Assembly: GCA_002372545.1 (NCBI GenBank)
Contig: DFHD01000035.1
Coordinates: forward strand, 1-18,104
DNA: 18,104 nucleotides
Reading direction: 5' to 3'
Source: Lachnospiraceae bacterium UBA3732
GTDB taxonomy: Bacteria; Bacillota; Clostridia; Lachnospirales; Lachnospiraceae
How positions within the stretch are numbered: the stretch's first letter is position 1; every line of letters starts with the position of its first letter. The notes below the pieces were generated by a model. The model made no database searches. It was not told where the DNA came from and worked only from the letters and a program-made list of their open reading frames with translations. A program made the translations under genes and the position numbers. Below, in pieces: positions 1 through 7,934 of the stretch.

Positions 1-1
1 A

Positions 2-1708
2 AGAGTCATGGACTCCAATGATATTGAGCGGGAGAGAGGGATTACCATCCTGTCCAAGAATACTGCCGTAACCTATGGAAAGACCAAGATCAATATTATC
101 GATACTCCCGGCCATGCGGATTTCGGCGGAGAGGTAGAGCGCGTGCTGAAAATGGTGGATGGCGTGATCCTGGTGGTGGATGCCTTTGAGGGTCCCATGC
201 CCCAGACGCGTTTTGTTCTCCAGAAGGCACTGCAGCTGGATCTTGCCGTGATCGTCTGCATCAATAAGATCGACAGGCCGGATGCAAGACCGGATGATGT
301 AGTGGATGAGGTTCTGGAGCTTCTGATGGATCTGGATGCTACGGATGCGCAGCTCGACTGCCCCTTCGTTTATGCATCGGCCAGAGAGGGCGTATGCTCT
401 TATTCCTCCGATGAGCCGGGAACAGACATGAAGCCGCTTTTCGAGACAATCCTGAAGCATATTCCTGCTCCCGAGGGAGATCCGGAGGAGGGTCTGCAGG
501 TACTGATCAGCACCATTGATTATAATGAATATACCGGCCGTATCGGCGTTGGCAAGATTGAAAACGGTACGATCAAGGTGAACCAGGAAGCCGTGATCGT
601 GAACCATCATAATCCGGACCGGAAGGAAAAAGTCAAGATCACCAAGCTTTATGAGTTTGACGGCCTTTCCAAGGTGGATGTGACCGACGCAACAGTAGGT
701 TCCATCGTGGCTATTTCCGGCGTGGCCGACCTCATGATCGGCGATACCATCTGTTCGCCGGATGCGCCGGCAGCGCTTCCCTTCCAGAAGATCACCGAGC
801 CGACGATCGCCATGAATTTCATGGTCAATGATTCGCCTCTGGCCGGCAAGGAAGGCAAGTTTGTTACCTCCCGTCAGCTTCGCGACAGACTGTTCCGAGA
901 GCTGAATACGGATGTATCGCTCCGTGTTGAAGAAACGGAATCCACAGACTGCTTCAAGGTCAGCGGCCGCGGCGAGCTGCATCTTTCCGTGCTTGTTGAG
1001 AATATGCGCCGTGAGGGCTATGAATTCGCCTGCAGTAAGGCGGAGGTTATTTATAAGAAAAATGAGAGGGACCAGGTTCTGGAACCCTTTGAGATTGCCA
1101 TGATCGATGTGCCGGATGAGTTTTCCGGAACCGTTATCAATATGCTCAGCATGAGAAAAGGCGAGCTTTCCGGCATGGCGCCCGGAGACGCCGGGATTAC
1201 CCGTCTGGAGTTCCGGATCCCCGCAAGAGGACTGATTGGTTTCCGCGGCGAATTTATGACAGCTACCAAGGGGAACGGCGTGATGAATACCTCCTTTGAT
1301 GGCTATGATCTGTACAAAGGAGATATGTCCTACCGCCAGAATGGCAGCCTGATCGCCTTCGAGGCAGGTACTTCGATCACCTACGGTCTCTTTAATGCGC
1401 AGGAGAGAGGAACGCTCTTTATCGGCCCCGGCGTTGAGGTTTACAGCGGTATGGTGGTAGGTGAGACCGGAAGGGCAGAGGACATCGAGGTCAACATCTG
1501 CAAGACCAAGCATCTGACCAATACCCGTTCCTCCGGCTCTGACGAGGCGCTTAAACTCGTTCCGCCGAAGAAGATGAGTCTGGAGCAGTATCTGGACTTT
1601 CTGGATACGGATGAGCTTCTGGAGGTAACGCCGAAGAATCTCCGCATCCGCAAGAAGATTCTGGATTCCCGGATGAGACTGAGAGAAAACCGGAGAAATA
1701 AAGACTGA
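2..1708 (+). CDS. typA: TypA/BipA ribosome-associated translational GTPase, 5' truncated by the window edge
   Basis: Translational GTPase of the EF-G-like family that acts on the ribosome in the cytoplasm and is linked to stress and cold adaptation and to 50S assembly. The frame is open from base 2, so the first ATG visible (base 8) is internal. The missing N-terminus, roughly 45 residues by comparison with the family, would carry the P-loop. Seen here are the switch I region ending ERERGITIL, the G3 box DTPGHADF (from about base 101), the G4 box NKID (about base 263) and the G5-like YASAREG, followed by domain II. The C-terminal half has the TypA-type stretch RIPARGLIGFRGEFMTATKG. The protein ends KKILDSRMRLRENRRNKD, a typical basic TypA tail. 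Its stop lies 50 bp before argH. No frameshift is visible, and the identification is firm. Confidence 0.96.
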   Translation, partial: RVMDSNDIERERGITILSKNTAVTYGKTKINIIDTPGHADFGGEVERVLKMVDGVILVVDAFEGPMPQTRFVLQKALQLDLAVIVCINKIDRPDARPDDVVDEVLELLMDLDATDAQLDCPFVYASAREGVCSYSSDEPGTDMKPLFETILKHIPAPEGDPEEGLQVLISTIDYNEYTGRIGVGKIENGTIKVNQEAVIVNHHNPDRKEKVKITKLYEFDGLSKVDVTDATVGSIVAISGVADLMIGDTICSPDAPAALPFQKITEPTIAMNFMVNDSPLAGKEGKFVTSRQLRDRLFRELNTDVSLRVEETESTDCFKVSGRGELHLSVLVENMRREGYEFACSKAEVIYKKNERDQVLEPFEIAMIDVPDEFSGTVINMLSMRKGELSGMAPGDAGITRLEFRIPARGLIGFRGEFMTATKGNGVMNTSFDGYDLYKGDMSYRQNGSLIAFEAGTSITYGLFNAQERGTLFIGPGVEVYSGMVVGETGRAEDIEVNICKTKHLTNTRSSGSDEALKLVPPKKMSLEQYLDFLDTDELLEVTPKNLRIRKKILDSRMRLRENRRNKD

Positions 1709-1758
1709 TCCGGAGATTGATCCGGTATGGCGAAAAGGATGATGATAAGAGGTGGAAT

Positions 1759-3144
1759 ATGGCTCAGCTTTGGGGAGGGCGGTTCACAAAGGAAACCGAC
1801 CAGGCAGTTTATGATTTTAATGCATCGATCTTATTCGATCAGAAGCTTTTGCGGCAGGACATAGCCGGAAGCACCGCGCATGCGAAGATGCTGGGGGCCT
1901 GCGGCATTCTTACCGCTGAGGAGACAGAGGCTATCGTGAATGGACTCGCGGACATTTTACATGATGTGGAGTCCGGAACGCTTGAAATCTCCAGCAGATT
2001 TGAGGATGTTCACAGCTTTGTGGAGGCGACACTCACCGAAAGGATCGGCGAGCCGGGAAAAAAGCTGCACACCGGACGGAGCAGAAACGATCAGGTGGCG
2101 CTGGATATGCGGCTTTACTGCCGGGATGCGGCGGATGAGATAAAGGAACTGCTTTTGGAACTTCTCAGGGCAATCCACAACCGGATGAAGGAGACCACGG
2201 AGGTATTCATGCCCGGCTTTACGCATTTGCAGAAGGCTCAGCCGGTCACCTTTGCCCATCATATCGGTGCATATTTCGAAATGTTCCGCAGAGATTACGG
2301 AAGGATCCTGGACCTTCGGGCGAGGATGAATGAGTGTCCCCTCGGCGCGGGCGCTCTGGCAGGAACGACCTATCCCCTGGACAGGGAGATGACGGCTTCC
2401 CTTCTCGGATTTGACTGCCCTACAAGAAACAGTATGGATTCCGTATCTGACAGGGATTATGTGATCGAACTGCTTTCGGCACTGGCGCTGATCCATATGC
2501 ATCTTTCCCGTTTTTCAGAGGAGATCATTCTCTGGAATTCCAACGAATACCGCTTTATTGAAATGGACGATGGCTTTTCCACCGGCTCATCCATTATGCC
2601 GCAGAAGAAGAATCCGGACATTGCGGAGCTTGTGCGGGGGAAGACAGGAAGAGTTTACGGTGCACTGATGTCCATGCTGACCACGATGAAGGGTATCCCC
2701 CTGGCCTACAATAAGGATATGCAGGAGGATAAGGAGCTGACCTTTGATGCCATCGAGACGACAAAGGCGTGTCTTCCTCTCTTTACCGGAATGTTTGAAA
2801 CCATGAAGCTTAACCCGGAGGTTATGAAGCGCAGCGCGATGCTTGGCTTTACCAATGCGACGGATGCGGCGGATTATCTGGTTCGAAAGGGCGTGCCCTT
2901 CCGGGATGCCCATGGTGTGATCGGGCGATTGGTGCTGTATTGCATCGATAAGGGATGTGCGATCGAGGATCTTTCCCTGGAGGAATTAAAGAGGATCAGT
3001 CCGGTTTTTGAAGATGATCTTTACGATGCGATTTCTCTGGAAACCTGCGTGGAAAAACGGAACACCATCGGCGCGCCGGGAAAAACGGCGATGCAGAAGG
3101 TGATCGAAGAAAATGAGGCTTTTCTCAGCGCATGCGAAAAATAA
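1759..3144 (+). CDS. argH: Argininosuccinate lyase
   Basis: Last step of arginine biosynthesis: splits argininosuccinate into arginine and fumarate, as a cytosolic homotetramer. The 461-residue product has the expected length. It starts MAQLWGGRF, the usual ArgH opening. Conserved blocks are HTGRSRNDQVALD, MPGFTHLQKAQPVTFAHH and the fumarase/aspartase-superfamily signature GSSIMPQKKNPD (residues 276-287), whose flexible loop holds the catalytic serine. The frame is open further upstream to a TTG at 1717, but the ATG at 1759 is preferred because AAGAGGTGG precedes it at ribosome-binding distance and family homology begins there. It follows typA by 50 bp with no terminator seen, so read-through from typA is possible. 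argG is not in the window. Confidence 0.97.
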   Translation: MAQLWGGRFTKETDQAVYDFNASILFDQKLLRQDIAGSTAHAKMLGACGILTAEETEAIVNGLADILHDVESGTLEISSRFEDVHSFVEATLTERIGEPGKKLHTGRSRNDQVALDMRLYCRDAADEIKELLLELLRAIHNRMKETTEVFMPGFTHLQKAQPVTFAHHIGAYFEMFRRDYGRILDLRARMNECPLGAGALAGTTYPLDREMTASLLGFDCPTRNSMDSVSDRDYVIELLSALALIHMHLSRFSEEIILWNSNEYRFIEMDDGFSTGSSIMPQKKNPDIAELVRGKTGRVYGALMSMLTTMKGIPLAYNKDMQEDKELTFDAIETTKACLPLFTGMFETMKLNPEVMKRSAMLGFTNATDAADYLVRKGVPFRDAHGVIGRLVLYCIDKGCAIEDLSLEELKRISPVFEDDLYDAISLETCVEKRNTIGAPGKTAMQKVIEENEAFLSACEK

Positions 3145-3226
3145 TCTGGGAAAGGGCGGCTCGAAGAAAACAGACGAGCTGAATGACGTGTGAATAGTGT
3201 TGAATAAACCAGTGAATAAATGATTA

Positions 3227-3259
3227 AAATCTGCCGGGGCTGTATCATCCGGCAGATTT
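3227..3259. terminator. Hairpin terminator between convergent argH and the FHA gene
   Basis: An 11-bp perfect stem (3227-3237 with 3249-3259, core ATCTGCCGG/CCGGCAGAT) encloses an 11-nt loop and is followed on the plus strand by ATTTTC. It sits 83 bp after the argH stop and 45 bp before the stop of the opposing FHA gene, so it can serve both strands, although the T-run is better on the plus strand. The flanking bases 3145-3226 show no gene. Confidence 0.85.
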
Positions 3260-3303
3260 ATTTTCAAGGATTTCTATGAAGCGCCGTCAAAAGGGAAACG
3301 GGC

Positions 3304-4227
3304 CTATCTTACCCAGTAACGAAATTCTTCGTCGCCAAGGCGTATGTAATCGTCGTTCTTCAGGATGATCTCCACACCGGGCTGCAGGAGTTTGCCGTTG
3401 ATGAAGGTGTGGTTGGTGGAGTCGTTGTCCCGGATGTAGCATTCACCGTTGCTGATGCGGAGGATCGCATGCTTCCGGCTAACCTTCCTGTTGCCTTCGA
3501 TCGTGAAGTCACAGTCTGCTGACTTGCCGATCAAGAATTCCTTCTTGAGGATGGGAACCAGTTCGTTTGTCTTGATCCGGATCACGTAGGGCACCGGGTT
3601 GTTATAGTTCTGGGATGTAGCCAGAACGGTGGTCTGCTGCATATTGGACTCAGCATCGGCCTGCTCATCTTTTTCGATGGATTCCTGCTCCAGGGAAAGG
3701 ATGTAATGATAGAACTCGGGAAGGTTGAACATCAGCTTGGAATCCAGATATTTCAGAATGCTGTCTACGCATTCCACGCATTCCATATTGGCGAAGCGGA
3801 CCTTCCGGATAAAATTCTGGATAAACTCTGTTACATTGCAGTCTGCAAATTTTTTGTTCACAGGCATATAGATCAGCTGGATATCCATATTGGAAAGCTC
3901 GATGTACATATAATGCACATTCAGAAGGAGCTTGTTGAAGGACATATGGTTCTCTTCAAAATAGATCAGCTGATTCAGGATATTGGACAGAATAGAAAGA
4001 AATTCCCCCTTGTAGAGCTGCTTTCTGAGAAACTGCTCCAGAGGAAGCGTTGCGGGAACCTTAAACTGGAGGGCGCGGACGCCGTCGATTGCCACGATCT
4101 GGCAGGTTGTGCGGTTTCCCACAAATTCATAATTAAACATAGTCATCTCAAACTGGTCAACGGGAACATCTTCCTCCAGCTTGAAATTGATCGTAAATTC
4201 ATCATAGCTTTTTTCGGTATCTGCCAT
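3304..4227 (-). CDS. FHA-domain protein with an N-terminal DUF6382-like domain
   Basis: Predicted cytosolic phosphothreonine-reading protein of 307 residues; specific role unknown. The C-terminal FHA domain (about 215-305) shows the conserved core: IGKS (233-236, Lys replacing the usual Arg of GR), VSRKHA with Ser250, Arg251 and His253, and STNHTFING with Asn272 and Asn277-Gly278. The N-terminal part (about 1-185), beginning YDEFTINFKLEED, has the length and style of the DUF6382 region often found ahead of FHA in Clostridia; this assignment is from memory of the family. A Glu/Gln/Ser-rich linker (about 180-210) joins them. The start at 4227 is chosen over an in-frame ATG at 4269 because AAGGGGTG lies just upstream and the longer version would begin at or before the predicted transcription start. 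Transcribed divergently from the transglutaminase-like gene. Confidence 0.85.
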   Translation of the reverse strand: MADTEKSYDEFTINFKLEEDVPVDQFEMTMFNYEFVGNRTTCQIVAIDGVRALQFKVPATLPLEQFLRKQLYKGEFLSILSNILNQLIYFEENHMSFNKLLLNVHYMYIELSNMDIQLIYMPVNKKFADCNVTEFIQNFIRKVRFANMECVECVDSILKYLDSKLMFNLPEFYHYILSLEQESIEKDEQADAESNMQQTTVLATSQNYNNPVPYVIRIKTNELVPILKKEFLIGKSADCDFTIEGNRKVSRKHAILRISNGECYIRDNDSTNHTFINGKLLQPGVEIILKNDDYIRLGDEEFRYWVR

Positions 4228-4269
4228 AAAAAAACACCCCTTCAAAGTATTCTGGTTTCCCCTGTACAT

Positions 4270-4298
4270 ATTATAAATGGTTTCCGCTGTTTAATCAA
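4270..4298 (-). promoter_or_regulatory. SigA-type promoter of the FHA gene
   Basis: On the minus strand TTGATT (4293-4298) is separated by exactly 17 bp from a perfect TATAAT (4270-4275). Predicted transcription start near 4263, giving a leader of about 36 nt that contains the AAGGGGTG ribosome-binding site. Confidence 0.8.
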
Positions 4299-4337
4299 TC
4301 CCGTAATAAAAAAATTCTGTTAAGAATTCCACCTTTG

Positions 4338-4346
4338 TGTTATACT
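4338..4346 (+). promoter_or_regulatory. Extended -10 promoter abutting the transglutaminase-like gene
   Basis: TGTTATACT at 4338-4346 is an extended -10 element (TGn plus TATACT). No good -35 is visible at 16-18 bp. The expected transcription start (about 4353) coincides with the ATG at 4354, so the transcript would have essentially no leader. Confidence 0.55.
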
Positions 4347-4353
4347 CTCTCTT

Positions 4354-5469
4354 ATGAGAAGAGAAAGATCCATTATTCCATATATCCTGATTTTGACCCT
4401 GGGGCTGATTTTTGTACTTTTTATGTACCTTCTGGCCGCCGGGTTTCATCCTGTGCGTTTTGTGAAGGGCGGGCTTCATGCCGAGGATAATATTGAGGAT
4501 GTGGCAGACCGGGTAACGGAAGCACTTCAGGCCGGCTATGACGGGGAAATTCAGGTTTACATAAAGAGTGTTCCGGCGAAGGATATCCGGCACCTGAACT
4601 ACCTCATCGATACCATGAAGGGAAATATATCGGAGTATAAGGCTTCGGCTCCGTTTTTAGGGGTCAGGCTCTACACCTTCTACGTGGAGCGTGCGGATTC
4701 CCTCTTTGTGTATGAGGCTATTACGGAGGGAAAAGAGATTCCTCCGGAGCGTTTCAAGGCAAAGACACTGAAGAGCAGAGTGGAGGGTATTCTCAAATAC
4801 CAGATTAGGGAGGGAATGTCCGACTATCAGAAGGAGCTGGCGCTTCATGATTATCTGGTCGGGCACTGCACCTATGGCTTCGGCTCCGAGGAGGATCAGA
4901 ATGAATATACAGCCTACGGTGCGCTGGTGGATGGCGTGGCGGTCTGCAGCGGATATGCGGCTGCCATGAATCTCCTTCTTTCCTGTGCCGGCGTGGAGAA
5001 TGAATTTGTCGTGGGCACGGCCACATCCGAGGGTGAAAACGGAAGTGAAACGGAGAACCATGCCTGGAATCTGGTGCATATCGGAAATAACTGGTATCAT
5101 CTGGATGCCACCTGGGATGATCCGCTGGGAGAGAAAGAAATTCTTTCGCATGAGTTCTTTAACCTTTCGGATGAGGTGATCCGAAAGGACCACAGCTGGG
5201 ACACGAATAAAACGGAAAGCTGCCTTTCCATGGATGATAATTATTTTGTCCGCCAGGGGCTTTATTACAGGAACCAGACTGAGCTGGAGATGGGCGTATC
5301 CGGAATCCTTTCCCGGGGATATATGACTGTGGAATGCGTTGCGGCCGGGATGAACGTGACAGATTCCAGTATGCAGTTCGTGTTCGGCGTGCAGGGCGTG
5401 TTCAGCCTGCGGTATTCGGCCTCCGGTTATATTCCCTATAATCTGATCCGTCTGGAGGCAAATCAATAA
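4354..5469 (+). CDS. Membrane-anchored transglutaminase-like (papain-fold) protein
   Basis: A 371-residue protein with an N-terminal membrane segment (about residues 8-30, after MRRERS), so probably an extracytoplasmic domain on a signal anchor. The core resembles bacterial transglutaminase-like domains. HDYLVGHCTYGF leads into GVAVCSGYAAAMNLLL with candidate nucleophile Cys198, then NHAWNLV with His236 and WYHLDATWDDP with Asp251, the Cys-His-Asp order expected for this fold. Such domains act as peptidases, crosslinkers or amidases; the substrate is unknown. ATG 4354 is the only usable start: a stop codon lies in frame at 4321 and no ATG, GTG or TTG lies between. No Shine-Dalgarno is seen upstream (CTCTCTCTT), which fits a leaderless message. 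The C-terminal 100 residues match nothing I recognise. Confidence 0.85.
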   Translation: MRRERSIIPYILILTLGLIFVLFMYLLAAGFHPVRFVKGGLHAEDNIEDVADRVTEALQAGYDGEIQVYIKSVPAKDIRHLNYLIDTMKGNISEYKASAPFLGVRLYTFYVERADSLFVYEAITEGKEIPPERFKAKTLKSRVEGILKYQIREGMSDYQKELALHDYLVGHCTYGFGSEEDQNEYTAYGALVDGVAVCSGYAAAMNLLLSCAGVENEFVVGTATSEGENGSETENHAWNLVHIGNNWYHLDATWDDPLGEKEILSHEFFNLSDEVIRKDHSWDTNKTESCLSMDDNYFVRQGLYYRNQTELEMGVSGILSRGYMTVECVAAGMNVTDSSMQFVFGVQGVFSLRYSASGYIPYNLIRLEANQ

Positions 5470-5526
5470 ATTTTACGGAAAATCGGCAGTGTTTTGAAGT
5501 TTGCCGCTGGCTTTTGTACATTTTTT

Positions 5527-5558
5527 CTTGAAAAACCGCATTTTTGGGGGTTTTCAAG
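5527..5558 (+). other. Possible hairpin downstream of the transglutaminase-like gene
   Basis: CTTGAAAA (5527-5534) pairs with TTTTCAAG (5551-5558), extendable by two G-C pairs with one bulged A. It lies 57 bp after the stop codon. It lacks a T-run on the plus strand, so a terminator role is uncertain. Confidence 0.35.
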
Positions 5559-5592
5559 CGGGAATTTTGTGAATAATTAATTATGAAAATTG

Positions 5593-5624
5593 TTGATTTT
5601 TCACAAAGGACGTGTTAATATAAT
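5593..5624 (+). promoter_or_regulatory. Probable htpG promoter
   Basis: TATAAT at 5619-5624 with TTGATT at 5593-5598. The spacing of 20 bp is too long for a standard pair. An alternative -10 TTAATA (5615-5620) gives a 16-bp spacer. The start site would fall near 5627-5631, inside the dyad described next, and the leader to the htpG ATG would be about 100 nt. Confidence 0.55.
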
Positions 5625-5636
5625 TGTAACAATTAT
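5620..5636. promoter_or_regulatory. Perfect 17-nt dyad over the predicted htpG start site (candidate operator)
   Basis: ATAATTGT-A-ACAATTAT: 8-bp arms (5620-5627 and 5629-5636) around a single central A. It overlaps the -10 element and the expected start point, the classic repressor position and the same place CIRCE occupies at groES. It is not CIRCE and contains no CtsR heptanucleotide. I cannot name the regulator. Confidence 0.5.
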
Positions 5637-5652
5637 TTCATAAATAAAAAAA

Positions 5653-5698
5653 CCGTCCTTTCAAAAATCCCGGCTTAAACACCGGGATTTTTGCACGG
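5653..5698 (+). promoter_or_regulatory. Terminator-like hairpin in the htpG leader
   Basis: AAAAATCCCGG (5663-5673) pairs perfectly with CCGGGATTTTT (5682-5692) across the 8-nt loop CTTAAACA. An outer CCGT/ACGG pair (5653-5656 with 5695-5698) can extend it. It lies between the probable promoter and the htpG ribosome-binding site, with no room for another promoter after it, so it is in the transcribed leader. The short U-run could allow partial termination (attenuation). Confidence 0.6.
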
Positions 5699-5733
5699 AC
5701 AAAAAGACGACAAAGAAAGAAGGTTGAATTAAA

Positions 5734-7710
5734 ATGGCAGTAAAAGAAGGCAGTTTAAGTATCAACAGTGAGAACATTTTTCCCATCATCAAGAAGTGGC
5801 TCTACTCGGATCATGATATCTTTATCCGTGAGCTGATCTCCAATGGTGTGGATGCCATTACCAAGCTGAAACAGCTTTCCTCTCTGGGCGAGGCGGAGAT
5901 TCCCGAGGGCGAAAAATTCCGCGTGGACGTGCTGGTCTCTCCCGAAGAGAAAACCCTGACTTTTGTAGATAATGGTATAGGCATGACCTATGACGAGGTT
6001 GAAAAGTATATTAATCAGATCGCCTTTTCCGGCGCACAGGAATTTCTGGAAAAATACAAGGATAAGGATCAGGCCGAGCAGATCATCGGTCATTTCGGAC
6101 TGGGCTTTTATTCCGCCTTTATGGTATCGGATAAGGTTGTGATCGAGACAAAGTCTTACAGGGAGGACGCTGCACCGGTGCTCTGGACCTGTGAGGGCGG
6201 CACCACCTATGCAATGGAGGAGGGCACCTACAATACCCGCGGCACCCGGATCACGCTTTATCTGGCAGAGGATTCCCTGGAATTCTCCAATGAGATGCGC
6301 GTAAGGGATGTGATCACCAAATACTGCGCCTTCATGCCTGTAGAGATTTATCTGACCAACGAGGACAAGGCAAGAGAGGCGGCAAAGGAGACCGTCGTTC
6401 AGGATAAGAAGCAGGAGGAGGATGACCTGGTCGGCGATGCTCCCGAGGCAAAGGCTGAGGAAGCTTCCGGTGAGAAAAAAGAAGAGAAGAAAGAAGAGAA
6501 GAAAGAAGAAGAGCCGCTTAACGACATTCATCCGCTTTGGACAAGAAACCCCTCCGAGGTTACGGACGAGGAGTATAAGGATTTCTTCCAGCATGTATTT
6601 CTGGATTTCAAGGAGCCTCTTTTCTGGATCCACCTCAATATGGACTATCCCTTCCGGCTGAAGGGCATCCTTTACTTCCCGAGGATCAATCCCAATGTAG
6701 ATCCCTTCGAGGGCAAGGTGAAGCTGTTCAATAACCAGGTATTTGTTGCGGATAACATCAAAGAGGTCATCCCGGAATTCCTTCTGACATTGAAGGGCGT
6801 TATCGACTGCCCGGATCTTCCGCTGAATGTATCCCGGAGCGCGCTGCAAAACGACGGCTTTGTGAAGAAAATCTCCGAGTATATTACCAAGAAGGTGGCA
6901 GATAAGCTCACCGGAATGTATAAGACGGATAAAGAAAAGTATGAGAGCCTTTGGGAGGATCTTTCTCCCTTCGTAAAGTTCGGCTGCCTGAAGGATCCGA
7001 AGTTCGAGGAAAAGATGCATGACTTCATGATTTATAAGGATATCGAAGGCAAATTCCTTACTCTGCCCGAATATCTGGAAGCGGCGAAGGAAAAGCATGA
7101 AAATACGGTTTATTATATTTCCGATGCCGAGCTGCAGGCCAGCTATATTGACATGTTCAGGAAGGAGGGGATGGATGCCCTCTACATGACGCATAATATC
7201 GATAATCCCTTTATCTCTACCATGGAGATGAAGAATGAAAATGTGAAGTTCCTGCGGATCGATGCGGATCTTTCCGCCAATATGCAGGATGAAGAGGTTT
7301 CCGAAGAGGAGGCAAAGAGCGCTTCCGAAAAGCTTCTTCCGCTGATGCAGAAGGCATCGGGAAATGATAAGATTAAGCTGGAGATCAAGAAGCTGAAGGA
7401 TGAAGAAAAGCCGGCGCTTCTTCTGGTTTCCGAGCAGGAACGCAGAATGGCGGAGATGATGAAGGCCTACAGCTTTGGCGGAGATGTTTCGGATTATGCA
7501 AAGAATGCGCAGACCCTGGTCATGAACCTGCGCAGCTCTCTTGTGCAGTACCTTATGGAGCATGCGGAGGATGAGGCTGCCCTTCCTGTAGCGGAAGAGA
7601 TCTTTGATCTTGCCATGCTGGCGAACCAGCCCCTTTCGGCTGAGAGGCTTACTGCGTTTATTTCCCGCACGGGCAAACTGCTGGGAGAGAGCATCTTACC
7701 GACAGCGTAA
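5734..7710 (+). CDS. htpG: HtpG, Hsp90-family ATP-dependent chaperone
   Basis: Cytosolic homodimeric Hsp90 chaperone that binds and remodels client proteins in an ATP-driven clamp cycle. The GHKL ATPase domain (about 1-210) shows RELISNGVDAITKLK with Asn37 (family consensus SNASDA, here SNGVDA), VDNGIGM with Asp79, and GHFGLGFYSAFMVSDKV. The middle domain (from about 264) includes FWIHLNMDYPFRLKGILYFP and the arginine finger region NVSRSALQND. The dimerisation domain follows. The 658-residue length exceeds the usual bacterial size (E. coli is about 624) because residues 211-263 form a Lys/Glu-rich charged linker. As expected for bacteria there is no C-terminal EEVD. GAAGG precedes the ATG at good spacing. 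Probably monocistronic, with its own regulated leader. Confidence 0.95.
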   Translation: MAVKEGSLSINSENIFPIIKKWLYSDHDIFIRELISNGVDAITKLKQLSSLGEAEIPEGEKFRVDVLVSPEEKTLTFVDNGIGMTYDEVEKYINQIAFSGAQEFLEKYKDKDQAEQIIGHFGLGFYSAFMVSDKVVIETKSYREDAAPVLWTCEGGTTYAMEEGTYNTRGTRITLYLAEDSLEFSNEMRVRDVITKYCAFMPVEIYLTNEDKAREAAKETVVQDKKQEEDDLVGDAPEAKAEEASGEKKEEKKEEKKEEEPLNDIHPLWTRNPSEVTDEEYKDFFQHVFLDFKEPLFWIHLNMDYPFRLKGILYFPRINPNVDPFEGKVKLFNNQVFVADNIKEVIPEFLLTLKGVIDCPDLPLNVSRSALQNDGFVKKISEYITKKVADKLTGMYKTDKEKYESLWEDLSPFVKFGCLKDPKFEEKMHDFMIYKDIEGKFLTLPEYLEAAKEKHENTVYYISDAELQASYIDMFRKEGMDALYMTHNIDNPFISTMEMKNENVKFLRIDADLSANMQDEEVSEEEAKSASEKLLPLMQKASGNDKIKLEIKKLKDEEKPALLLVSEQERRMAEMMKAYSFGGDVSDYAKNAQTLVMNLRSSLVQYLMEHAEDEAALPVAEEIFDLAMLANQPLSAERLTAFISRTGKLLGESILPTA

Positions 7711-7829
7711 GACCGGGCGGCGAAGAGTTCCGCCGGAACGGACCGCCGGAAGATGACCGGCGAAAAATAAGCCGTCAGAAGATGAACCGGCCGGAAAACA
7801 GAAAAGTGGATCCTATGTAAAGCTTACGG
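7711..7829. repeat. GC-rich intergenic stretch with degenerate repeats after htpG
   Basis: No gene is seen between htpG and the cysS promoter. GAAGATGACCGGCGAAAA (within 7745-7766) recurs imperfectly as GAAGATGAACCGG plus CCGGAAAA (within 7774-7798), and GTTCC-GCC-GGAAC forms a small dyad. No T-run follows, so I do not call a terminator. Confidence 0.35.
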
Positions 7830-7858
7830 TTGAGCTTTCCATCTAAATATGGTACAAT
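7830..7858 (+). promoter_or_regulatory. SigA-type promoter of the cysS-mrnC-rlmB-sigH operon
   Basis: TTGAGC (7830-7835), a 17-bp spacer, then TACAAT (7853-7858). Start predicted near 7865, leaving a leader of about 70 nt. That is too short for a T-box, and the T-box core motif is absent. Confidence 0.75.
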
Positions 7859-7934
7859 AAACAGAATAATGGGTAAAAATCCACAAATTCTTGCGTCAGC
7901 AATGGTCTGAAAAACAATAAAGAGGAAAAAAGGC

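Noticed and set aside
5566..5607. TTTGTGAA (5566-5573) and TTCACAAA (5600-5607) as a Rex-type operator upstream of htpG
   Set aside because: The half-sites are 26 nt apart, whereas Rex sites have about 6 nt between them. A coincidental inverted repeat is more likely.
5755..7563. A long open frame (about 600 codons) on the minus strand opposite htpG
   Set aside because: It mirrors the codon pattern of htpG, has no recognisable domain, and has no ribosome-binding site or promoter of its own. The same holds for the long minus-strand frame opposite glnS (15580-17259).
7859..7934. T-box riboswitch ahead of cysS, common for synthetase genes in Firmicutes
   Set aside because: The leader is only about 70 nt and lacks both the T-box core sequence and a terminator hairpin. 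The 128-bp gap before glnS was checked in the same way and also lacks it.
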